Origin: Paenibacillus auburnensis
GTDB lineage: Bacteria > Bacillota > Bacilli > Paenibacillales > Paenibacillaceae
Assembly: GCF_927798115.1 (NCBI RefSeq)
Contig: NZ_CAKMMG010000005.1
Location: 186,001-250,000 of the forward strand
Direction of reading: 5' to 3'
DNA length: 64,000 nucleotides
Below are positions 1-7,202 of this stretch, piece after piece. Within the stretch, counting starts at the first letter, position 1. Every line of letters starts with the position of its first letter. The notes below the pieces were generated by a model. That model made no database searches, had not been told where the DNA came from, and saw only the letters and a program-made list of their open reading frames with translations. The position numbers were made by a program, and so were the translations under genes.

Positions 1-2657
1 ATATGCCGGCTCTGCACTGCGGCTTCCGCCAAATGGCTGCCGTCAATGCTGCCCGGCGACAGATGCTGGGAGCCTATAGAAGCGTCAGCCAGTTTAGCAC
101 CGCCGACACTGCCGTCCGGCAGCAGCTCGGAAGTCAGTGCCTCCTTGGACAGATGCTTCAAGGTAATGCTGCCGCTCCGGATATGGCGGCTATCCACCGC
201 TTCCGGTGTAATGTGGCCTCCATATACACTGCCGGGAGCCAGCTGGGATGAGCCAACAGAGCTGTCTGCCAGCTTATCTGCACTGATGCTGCCATCCGGC
301 AGAATTTCTGCGCTGCGGACTTCCTCTGCCAGATGGGCCAACGTAATCTCGCCTTCGCCGATGTGCCGGCTCTCCACCGCGGCTTCCGCCAAAATGCTAC
401 CGTCAATGCTGCCGGGGGACAGGTGGCGGGAGGTTATAGCTTCATCTGCCAGCTTGGAGCTGACAATACTGCCGTCCTGCACTTGTATAGCAGAGACTGA
501 ACTAGGGAGGATATGCCCGTTACCGATCGACATCGGGCGGATATGCGCCCCGCCGATGCTTCCCGGCGACAGATGTCGTCCCTGCACTGCTGTATCACTG
601 ATAGAGGCAGGAACGACAGCTCCCGGCGCTAAGTGCTCGGCTGTCACCGCAGCAGACGCCAGCTTGGGAGAACTCACACTGCCATCAGCCAGCTTAATGG
701 ACGTAACAGACAAATCGCTGAGCTTATCGGTCGAGATGCTTTCTGGCGATATCTTTAATGAAGTCACAGCATGATCTGCCAGATGATGCGGCTGCACCGC
801 CCCTGCAGCCAGGTGAACTTCCTTCACCGCACCTGAGGCCAGCTTCTCACCGATCACCGCTCCGGCCTGCAGAGCTGTGCTGCTGACACTGTTCTCGGCG
901 AGATGCTTGCGCTCAACGGCACCCGGAGCCAGGTGTTCGGTATCTACCACCGCACCCTGCAGCACCCGGCCGCTGACGCTGGCATCTGCCAGATGTTTCT
1001 CCTCCACCGCACAGAAAGCGATATGCTCCCCGCTCACAGCTTCCCGGACAATGGTATTGCTGCTCACGGAACCGGGAGCCAGTTTCGCGCCGGTCACCGC
1101 CCCTTCTGCCAATTTGGCAGTAGTTACACTATGCGGAAGGAGATGGTCCGCCGTGACGGACTCATGCGCCAGCTGTTTGCCGGTTACCGCACCGGAAGCC
1201 AGGTGTGTATTCAGCACCGCACCCGCCTGTAGCTGTTGTGAACCTACAGATTCAGTGCTCAAGTGGGACTGATCCACCGCTTCACGCTGGATGTGAGCGG
1301 AGGTAACTGCCTGCATGGCAATCTGCGGACTGCGGACTGCAGACTTCGCCAGATGGCGGGTCGTCACCGCTTCATCGGCCAGCTTATGCGTCAGGATGCT
1401 TTGGTCGGCGATTTTGGAGGAGGTCACCGCCTGCTCGACAATCTGCGCCGTCCCCACAGCCCCTTCCGCCAGCTTCACAAAAGAAATACTCCGGTCAGCC
1501 AGATGATTCCCCTTAATTTCCCCGTCGCCGATATGGGTCCCGTTTATGCTCTCCGGACTCAGGTGCTGGCTGCGTACAGCCTTCTCCCCGAGCTGCCGTG
1601 AGCCCACTGCACCATCGGCCAGATGCCCGCTCTCGATCACGGCGGAACCCAGCTGCTCTTTGCCGATCAGCTTGCTGGCCAGCTGCTCCCGACCGATTGC
1701 ACCCGGGGCCAGATGCTTCGCGGTCACAGCCCCTTCCTTCAGATGAAGGCTGCCGATGCTGCCCTCAGCCAGCTTGGCACCGGTGATTTCGCCATCGGCA
1801 ATTTTGTCACTGGATACCGCTTCATCCGCCAGCTTGGAGCGGTCTATAATGCCGTTCGCCAGGTGGCGGCTGACAATGCTGCTGCTTAGAATTTTCTCGC
1901 CGCTAACAGCACCGTCCTCCAGCAGCTCGGAGGTGATCAGCAGCTCGCTCAAATGGCGGCCGGCGATCGAGCGGTCGGCGATCTGCTCTCCTCCGATCGT
2001 GCGGTCAGCCAGCTTTTCCGGCCCGATACTTCCGTTTTTCAGCTTCTCGCCGCCGATTGAATAATCCAGCAGCTTGCCTCCGCTGACACTTCCTTCGGCC
2101 AAATGCTCGCCCGATACCGACTCGGGGGCCAGTTTGGACGAGGTAATCGCCTTATCCGCGATATTAATACTCTGTACTGCATAATCCTGCAGCCACGGCG
2201 TGCCGATAATGCCGAATTTCAGCTTGGACCCGTCGATCGTCCGAGGAGCGATTTTCGGGCCGGTCACTGCGGCTTCCGAAATATCATCGGTGTACACCTT
2301 CTGCAGTCGTTCCTTCTCCGTCATAAGCGGCGCCGCCGGCACCTTTACTGGAGGAACCGCCTCAATCTCAAGCGCTTCTACCACTGCCGGCTTCAGCAGC
2401 TGATTCGTTTCCAGGACGGCCGGCTGTGCCGGAAGCTCCGCTGTGCCGACGCCGCTAACCTGCAGAGTCTGGTCTGGCAGAGTCTGGTCTGGCACACTTA
2501 CCTCCGCCACCGTATCCGTACCTCCGGCTGACGTATTATTCCCCTCCTGTACTCTTGGACCGCTTCGCAGCATGCTCAGTTCTGTTTTATTGGGATTATC
2601 TACATAATAGAGTCGTTTTTTAGCGCCGTTATGCCGGTTCTTTCTGGAGCCCTTCAC
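1..2657 (-). CDS. Giant decapeptide-repeat surface/fibre-like protein (partial, C-terminus outside window)
   Basis: One reading frame is open from a GTG at 2657 to the left edge, at least 885 codons. The GTG follows a strong Shine-Dalgarno (GGAAGGAGGAG, about 7 nt spacing). Residues 1-125 are a basic start (VKGSRKNRHNGAKKR) followed by a Pro/Val/Glu-rich linker; no signal peptide is seen. From residue 126 the protein is 76 consecutive 10-residue repeats with no insertion or deletion, consensus [LI]A[DEP]G[AS][VI]x[SG]x[KH]. Such repeats are known from phage tail-fibre-like and bacterial surface proteins and are expected to form a regular beta-rich solenoid or fibre. From memory, Paenibacillus proteins of this type carry a C-terminal 'WIAG-tail' domain; that end is not visible here. 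Divergent from a spore-coat-associated YheC/D gene, so a spore-surface role is possible but only inferred. Confidence 0.85.
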   Translation of the reverse strand, partial: MKGSRKNRHNGAKKRLYYVDNPNKTELSMLRSGPRVQEGNNTSAGGTDTVAEVSVPDQTLPDQTLQVSGVGTAELPAQPAVLETNQLLKPAVVEALEIEAVPPVKVPAAPLMTEKERLQKVYTDDISEAAVTGPKIAPRTIDGSKLKFGIIGTPWLQDYAVQSINIADKAITSSKLAPESVSGEHLAEGSVSGGKLLDYSIGGEKLKNGSIGPEKLADRTIGGEQIADRSIAGRHLSELLITSELLEDGAVSGEKILSSSIVSRHLANGIIDRSKLADEAVSSDKIADGEITGAKLAEGSIGSLHLKEGAVTAKHLAPGAIGREQLASKLIGKEQLGSAVIESGHLADGAVGSRQLGEKAVRSQHLSPESINGTHIGDGEIKGNHLADRSISFVKLAEGAVGTAQIVEQAVTSSKIADQSILTHKLADEAVTTRHLAKSAVRSPQIAMQAVTSAHIQREAVDQSHLSTESVGSQQLQAGAVLNTHLASGAVTGKQLAHESVTADHLLPHSVTTAKLAEGAVTGAKLAPGSVSSNTIVREAVSGEHIAFCAVEEKHLADASVSGRVLQGAVVDTEHLAPGAVERKHLAENSVSSTALQAGAVIGEKLASGAVKEVHLAAGAVQPHHLADHAVTSLKISPESISTDKLSDLSVTSIKLADGSVSSPKLASAAVTAEHLAPGAVVPASISDTAVQGRHLSPGSIGGAHIRPMSIGNGHILPSSVSAIQVQDGSIVSSKLADEAITSRHLSPGSIDGSILAEAAVESRHIGEGEITLAHLAEEVRSAEILPDGSISADKLADSSVGSSQLAPGSVYGGHITPEAVDSRHIRSGSITLKHLSKEALTSELLPDGSVGGAKLADASIGSQHLSPGSIDGSHLAEAAVQSRH
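3..2282 (-). repeat. 76 tandem 30-bp units encoding decapeptides
   Basis: Exactly 2280 bp, that is 76 units of 30 bp, read in perfect register on the minus strand. Units are diverged at DNA level (typically LADGAVTSAK-like, e.g. LADGSVSSPK, LAEGAVTGAK), so this is an old array under protein-level selection rather than a recent microsatellite. Two units shift the hydrophobic position (LAEEVRSAEI, LQGAVVDTEH) but still keep ten residues. The array continues to the window edge. Confidence 0.9.
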
Positions 2658-2887
2658 AAGCAGTCTCCTCCTTCCATCGAATGTTTCTCCTAGGCATCAT
2701 ATGCAGTAAGGTAGGCGGATGACACCCTTTTGCAGCATGCCTGCCATTCTTTAAACCCGTAAGATCCTGGTTCAAAAAAAGGGCATCTGCCGCCGCGCAT
2801 TCGTCCATCCCCCGAGGCCCCGTACAAACATACAATGCTAAAGAAGGGGAACCGCCGTAATTACAGAAGATAACGGGAGGAACGAAC

Positions 2888-3982
2888 ATGGGGCAAAAGC
2901 TCGTGGGAATACTGCTAAATGCCGCTATGCACCGGGGCGTTCCCCGGTTAAAAACGGGACAGGAGTCGCTGGAAAGCTATGAGGAGGCTGCCGCCGCCTA
3001 CGGAATGATCCCCTGCTTTCTGCAGCTCTCTGACATCAATCCGGAATCAGGATTCAGCATCGCTTACGTGAAGGGAAGGCAGGGATACGTCAGAACCGTC
3101 ATCCCGACACCGGGCGTGATTCATAACAGGGCGATCTACAGCCAGGGCAGCACCGGGATCGACCGGCTGCTGGGGCAGGGCCTCCTGATATTTAATACAT
3201 GTAACCGCTACGGAAAAGATCAGATTCACGGGCTGCTGGAGCAGAATGAAGCACTGCAGTGCTTTTTGCCTGACTCTAGGACCGGAATGTCCGGGCTGAA
3301 GGAAATGATGAACCGCTATTCTGATCTCATTCTCAAACCATGCCGCGGCAGTGTCGGCAAGGGCGTCATGCGCCTGTCCCGGATCAGTGCGCGCCGCTGG
3401 ACCTGGAGCTATCTCCCTTCCGGCTCGCGGCGCTGGCTGAGCAGTACGGTGGACCCGCAGGCTTTGCCCAGGGCGCTGCGGTTACGCTTCGCATCGGTAC
3501 CCTATCTGGTACAGGAACGCATTCCGCTGGCTGAGCTCAGCGGCCGCCCCTTTGATCTTCGGGTCACCGTGCAACGCGGCTGGGGCGGAGAGTGGCAGGT
3601 AACCGGCATGTTCGCCAAACTTGCGGCACCCGGCGGTTTTGTATCGAATATTGCCAGAGGCGGCGAAGCGCTAAGCGCCTCCGCTGTTCTGGATCAGGTA
3701 TTCACCGGTAGTGCAGCGGCATGCATCCGCATGTCTGTCACATCCCTCAGTCTCTCCATCGCTCACCAGCTGGAGAGAAGCCTGCCCGGCCTGGCCGATA
3801 TCGGGCTGGATATCGGAATCACCAGGGACCAGCGTCTGTATTTCATCGAATGCAACGGGCGCGACCAGCGCTATGGATTCCAGAAAGCCGGACTTAGCGG
3901 AACCTGGAAAGACAGCTACCGCAGGCCTATGGGCTATGCCCGTTTCCTGCTTGAAGAGCCCGCAAGGTATATCCGTTATTGA
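2888..3982 (+). CDS. YheC/YheD family ATP-grasp protein (endospore coat-associated)
   Basis: A 364-residue protein with the usual YheC/YheD layout: an N-terminal domain opening with VGILLNAAMHRGVP, then an ATP-grasp fold. The ATP-grasp phosphate-binding segment is visible as LILKPCRGSVGKGVMRL near residue 146 and the metal/ATP-binding end as FIECNGRDQRYG near residue 317. In Bacillus, YheC and YheD are endospore coat-associated proteins; the substrate of the ATP-grasp domain is not known to me. The ATG at 2888 has a GGGAGG Shine-Dalgarno. It is divergent from the decapeptide-repeat gene (230 bp apart) and is followed by a hairpin at 4011-4051 and by psd. A second, shorter paralogue lies at 55067-55729. 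Confidence 0.85.
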   Translation: MGQKLVGILLNAAMHRGVPRLKTGQESLESYEEAAAAYGMIPCFLQLSDINPESGFSIAYVKGRQGYVRTVIPTPGVIHNRAIYSQGSTGIDRLLGQGLLIFNTCNRYGKDQIHGLLEQNEALQCFLPDSRTGMSGLKEMMNRYSDLILKPCRGSVGKGVMRLSRISARRWTWSYLPSGSRRWLSSTVDPQALPRALRLRFASVPYLVQERIPLAELSGRPFDLRVTVQRGWGGEWQVTGMFAKLAAPGGFVSNIARGGEALSASAVLDQVFTGSAAACIRMSVTSLSLSIAHQLERSLPGLADIGLDIGITRDQRLYFIECNGRDQRYGFQKAGLSGTWKDSYRRPMGYARFLLEEPARYIRY

Positions 3983-4004
3983 TTTGTCTCTTATTCTATG
4001 TCAA

Positions 4005-4051
4005 TATAATGCAGAGCGGTAACGGTCCCGGAAGCGGGACCGTTACTCTGC
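4005..4051 (+). promoter_or_regulatory. TATAAT box followed by strong 5' hairpin in front of psd
   Basis: A perfect TATAAT lies at 4005-4010. It is immediately followed by an inverted repeat at 4011-4051: left arm GCAGAG-cgg-TAACGGTCCCG, loop GAAG, right arm CGGGACCGTTACTCTGC, i.e. 17 bp with a 3-nt bulge. No T-tract follows, so it is not an ordinary terminator. If transcription starts about 7 nt after the TATAAT box, the psd mRNA would begin inside this stem. The -35 is weak and badly spaced. Confidence 0.5.
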
Positions 4052-4071
4052 ATGATGGAAGGGAGATAATC

Positions 4072-4863
4072 ATGGTTAAACAATTGCTGCGGCTGATGAC
4101 CGAGTTGTCCTCACACCGATGGCTTTCCCGGTTAATGGGAGCTTTTTCCCATAGCAGACTCAGCCGTTTTTTGATCCCGGTATTTATTCGGACTTATCAT
4201 ATTCCTGCCGCCGAAGCGGAGAAGCCGTCCGGGGAATACCACACGCTAAATGAATTTTTCAGCCGCCGGCTGAAGCCTGGAATGCGCATAGTAGCGGATG
4301 GGGCTGATGTCGTTGCCAGTCCGGTAGACGCTTTGATAACTGCCATGGGTGAGATTCATTCCGGAACCATTATGAATGTAAAAGGCCAGGATTACCTGCT
4401 GGAGGAATTGCTTAATCATTCTCCGCATATGGAGCTGTACAAAAAGGGGTTCTTCTTCGTACTGTACTTAAGCCCGACGGATTATCACCGGATTCACTCA
4501 CCGCTTACCGGACGCAAGATAGAAAGCGACTATATCCGCGGCCGGGCCTATCCTGTCAATGAATTCGGCATGAGACATATGAAGAGTGTGCTGAGCCGCA
4601 ATGAACGGCTCATTACTTATATTGCCGGAGCAAACGGGGAAGCCGCCGTTGTGAAGGTTGGTGCGATGAATGTCAGCAGCATCCATTATTCGGATGCTGA
4701 AGCGGATCAGTGGCAGATCGGAGAGGACCTCGCTTATTTCGAATTCGGTTCTACTGTGGTGCTGCTGCTTGAGAACGGCACCTTTACTCCGCGGCCCGGA
4801 CTAACGAGCGAGACCAAGGTTAAGATGGGGGAACTGCTGGGGACACTGCGGCGCCCTACTTAA
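4072..4863 (+). CDS. psd: Phosphatidylserine decarboxylase proenzyme
   Basis: Decarboxylates phosphatidylserine to phosphatidylethanolamine at the membrane. The 263-residue length equals the Bacillus subtilis enzyme. The self-cleavage motif that produces the pyruvoyl prosthetic group is seen as FGST at residues 225-228; cleavage before the Ser gives the short alpha chain. Conserved blocks include LNEFFSRRLKPG, ASPVDALI and YLSPTDYHRIHSP with the catalytic histidines. The ATG at 4072 (MVKQLLRLM) has a GGGAG Shine-Dalgarno 6 nt upstream; a longer frame beginning at 3979 lacks one. Unlike B. subtilis, no pssA neighbour is visible. It is followed by a strong bidirectional terminator shared with gpmA. 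Confidence 0.95.
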   Translation: MVKQLLRLMTELSSHRWLSRLMGAFSHSRLSRFLIPVFIRTYHIPAAEAEKPSGEYHTLNEFFSRRLKPGMRIVADGADVVASPVDALITAMGEIHSGTIMNVKGQDYLLEELLNHSPHMELYKKGFFFVLYLSPTDYHRIHSPLTGRKIESDYIRGRAYPVNEFGMRHMKSVLSRNERLITYIAGANGEAAVVKVGAMNVSSIHYSDAEADQWQIGEDLAYFEFGSTVVLLLENGTFTPRPGLTSETKVKMGELLGTLRRPT

Positions 4864-4880
4864 ACCGCCAAGACATACTT

Positions 4881-4928
4881 CAAAGCCCCGTCCAAGGGAG
4901 CGCAGGCAATCCCTTGGACGGGGCTTTG
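4881..4928. terminator. Bidirectional terminator between psd and gpmA
   Basis: A 19-bp perfect stem (CAAAGCCCCGTCCAAGGGA with its complement) and a 10-nt loop lie between the convergent psd and gpmA genes. Confidence 0.9.
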
Positions 4929-4961
4929 ATTATTATACATATACTCATTCACGGCTGAGGC

Positions 4962-5711
4962 TTATTCCGTCACCTTGCTCGGGTTCGCCACCTCACGGGC
5001 TTTCTCTTGCACTTCTTCAGGGACCCCGAGATAAAAGCGGCTGATCGGCTTAACGTCATCATCCAGCTTATAAACAAGCGGTACGCCAGTGGGAACGTTC
5101 AGCTCCAGCAGCGTCGGTTCATCCAAATCCTCCATGAATTTGATCAGCGCCCGCAGCGTATTCCCGTGCGCCGAGATCAGCACCCGCTCCTTCTTGCGGA
5201 TCAGCGGCACAATCCGTTTGCCCCAGAAATCGCCGACTCGGGCGACCGTATCCTCCAGGCTCTCCCCGCGCGGAATATCGCCGGGGCGCACCTCCTTGTA
5301 GCGGATGTCGTTTCTGGCATAGCGCGGGTCATCCGGCTCCAGCAGAGGGGGGCGGACCGACAGGCTGCGCCGCCAGATATGCAGCTGCTCTTCCCCGTAC
5401 TTAACGGCGGTTTCGCTTTTGCTCAGCCCTTGCAGCGCCCCGTAATGGCGCTCATTCAGCTTCCAGGATTTCTGGACAGGAATCCACAGGAGGTCCATCT
5501 CCTCCAGCACGTAGTTCAGCGTCTTGATCGAACGCTTCAGCACAGAAGCAAAGGCCAGATCGAAGGAGTAGCCTGCTTCTTTCAACAGCTTGCCGGCGGC
5601 ATTGGCTTCCTGAACCCCTTTTTCCGTCAGATCGGGATCACTCCAGCCTGTAAACAGATTCTGACGGTTGTATTCACTCTCTCCATGCCGGATCAACACA
5701 ACTTCGTACAT
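4962..5711 (-). CDS. gpmA: 2,3-bisphosphoglycerate-dependent phosphoglycerate mutase
   Basis: Interconverts 3- and 2-phosphoglycerate in glycolysis and gluconeogenesis in the cytoplasm. The 249-residue length is standard for the cofactor-dependent enzyme. The phosphohistidine motif LIRHGES is at residues 6-12, followed by NLFTGWSDPDLTEKG; ERHYGALQG and the second catalytic histidine in SAHGNTLRAL are also present. The ATG has a GAGGTGAGG Shine-Dalgarno. It ends at the bidirectional terminator shared with psd and is separated from the upstream AraC gene by 462 bp with no recognisable gene, so it is probably transcribed alone. Confidence 0.95.
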   Translation of the reverse strand: MYEVVLIRHGESEYNRQNLFTGWSDPDLTEKGVQEANAAGKLLKEAGYSFDLAFASVLKRSIKTLNYVLEEMDLLWIPVQKSWKLNERHYGALQGLSKSETAVKYGEEQLHIWRRSLSVRPPLLEPDDPRYARNDIRYKEVRPGDIPRGESLEDTVARVGDFWGKRIVPLIRKKERVLISAHGNTLRALIKFMEDLDEPTLLELNVPTGVPLVYKLDDDVKPISRFYLGVPEEVQEKAREVANPSKVTE

Positions 5712-6173
5712 ATCCTCTCACCTCTAACCTTTGATTTCAGTTCTTCTGCTCCGCTTAAGTATATGTCATCTCGGGCCGCTCATCCTCTTTATCCTTATAC
5801 CCCGGCAGGTCCTTGCGGATACGCCTGAAGCTCAGAGGCTGGCCCGTCTCACACAAATTTTAAAAAACCGGATGCCTACCGGCCCCGGTTCTCTTACATC
5901 TATCGCTGTATCCTTGCGTCTTAGTATGCTTGCTTTAGAACCACTGGTCTGTGGTCATGCCGCTATTCTGCTTCAAGCGTCTCCAGCGGTTCCGGCATAA
6001 TCCGGCGCTCCCGCACTTGAGTGCATTATTTGAAATCCGGCGTCCTCTTGTCATACCTGTGTTCTCCCCTTCCAGGCTGTATGTAAATCTTCTGTAAACC
6101 AGGTTGCAACGTATTTACCCCTGGAGTAAAAAGCTGAAACAAAGCAGCCGGAAGAGGGAGGACGGGACAAAGG
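5712..6173. other. Gene-free stretch between AraC gene and gpmA
   Basis: 462 bp. Open frames here lack Shine-Dalgarno sequences and resemble no family I know. I see no convincing terminator, riboswitch or repeat. The gpmA promoter should lie here but I cannot place it. Confidence 0.5.
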
Positions 6174-6959
6174 TCAGCGGATCTCGGACGGGCTTTTCCC
6201 CGTGTGCTGCTTGAATTGGCGGCTGAAAAAGAAAATATCACGGTAGCCCAGCGCATCTGCCACCTCGGTGACATTCATTCCGGCGTACAGCAGCAGATGC
6301 TGGGCCCGTTCAATCCGGGCACGGATCACATACGACTGGACCGAGGAGCCGGTAATTTCCTTGAATTTGATGGAGAAGTAACGCGGAGATAATCCCGCCC
6401 GGGCCGCCAGGTCCTCCACACGATGTGCAGCACCCGGATGCTGGCTGACATAATTGGCTACCTCATGGATAATTTCAGTCAGATGGTTGCTTACATGCCG
6501 CTCCACCGGCATCATCCGGTCCTCACGCAGCAGATGGATCATCAGCTGCTTCAGAATCAGCTGCCCTTCCTCCTCGGCAGCGAAGGTTTTGACCAGAAAT
6601 AAACGCACATAACGGGCAAGCAGATGCTCGAATTCCACCGTCTCTGTCAGCTCACGGTATGGCTCTGGGATCTCTGTCACCTCTTCGGCAACATCAAAGT
6701 GAATGTATGTAATCACCAGCGGCTTTTGCGGATTATGTGTCGCATAAGTAGAATCACCCGGGCGGAACAGGAAGCAGCTTCCCTTGCCCACCTGAAAAGG
6801 CACACCGCTGCGTACAACCGTACCTTCCCCGCTCCAGACATAAAATAGATCATAATTTTGCAGCGGCTTCTCTCTTTTCTGCCATCTCCAGCCCGGTTCA
6901 CAGACAATCTTCGCCAGGGCCGGCAGAATTACAAAAGAGGACGGCGATGCATGCAGCAT
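6174..6959 (-). CDS. AraC family transcriptional regulator with cupin sensor domain
   Basis: A 261-residue one-component regulator. The N-terminal half is a cupin-like effector pocket (YDLFYVWSGEGTVVRSGVPF, PGDSTYATHNP). The C-terminal ~100 residues carry the double helix-turn-helix: RVEDLAARAGLSPRYFSIKF, then NVTEVADALGYRDIFFFSRQ and the family signature ending KHTGKSPSEIR. The target and ligand are unknown; neither neighbour (gpmA downstream, MocR gene upstream) is an obvious sugar-utilisation gene. The start has a TTAGGAGGG Shine-Dalgarno, reached through an unusual array of palindromic repeats at 6970-7165, so translation may be influenced by RNA structure. Confidence 0.85.
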   Translation of the reverse strand: MLHASPSSFVILPALAKIVCEPGWRWQKREKPLQNYDLFYVWSGEGTVVRSGVPFQVGKGSCFLFRPGDSTYATHNPQKPLVITYIHFDVAEEVTEIPEPYRELTETVEFEHLLARYVRLFLVKTFAAEEEGQLILKQLMIHLLREDRMMPVERHVSNHLTEIIHEVANYVSQHPGAAHRVEDLAARAGLSPRYFSIKFKEITGSSVQSYVIRARIERAQHLLLYAGMNVTEVADALGYRDIFFFSRQFKQHTGKSPSEIR

Positions 6960-6969
6960 AATATTCCCT

Positions 6970-7165
6970 CCTAAAAGTTTTGTTCAGCGTAAATCTTCTA
7001 TGAAATCACTTCGTGAACAAAACTATCTTCGTAAGCATAGGCTTAGTTTTGTTCAGGTTATACTTCTTCGAAATGCTTCTTGAACAAAACTATCTTCGTA
7101 AGCATAGGCTTAGTTTTGTTCAGCATAATCCTCTATGAAATTACCTCGTGAACAAAACTGTCTTC
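6970..7165 (-). repeat. RBS-proximal palindromic repeat, three tandem copies, before AraC gene
   Basis: Units of about 67-69 bp. Read toward the gene, each has GAACAAAACT, AAGCCTATGCTTACGAAGA, AGTTTTGTTC and a variable 25-30 nt arm. AGTTTTGTTCA occurs on the plus strand at 6976, 7045 and 7112, and GAACAAAACT at 7015, 7082 and 7150. The copy closest to the gene reads GAACAAAACTTTTAGGAGGG, so one arm of the palindrome ends 3 nt before the Shine-Dalgarno. Confidence 0.85.
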
Positions 7166-7202
7166 GTAAGCATACGTTTTCCTTACAATACATAATACCT
7201 TG

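Noticed and set aside
46..2531. Several long plus-strand open frames over the left-end repeat region
   Set aside because: They mirror the GC-rich 30-bp periodicity of the minus-strand repeat gene, lack ribosome sites, and give low-complexity products without the clean decapeptide pattern.
5007..5828. 273-codon plus-strand frame antisense to gpmA
   Set aside because: Fully overlaps the certain gpmA gene and resembles nothing; no ribosome site.
6970..7165. Insertion-sequence remnant or transposon ends as explanation for the palindromic repeats
   Set aside because: No transposase fragment or target duplication is visible, and copies always lie with the same polarity directly before a ribosome site.
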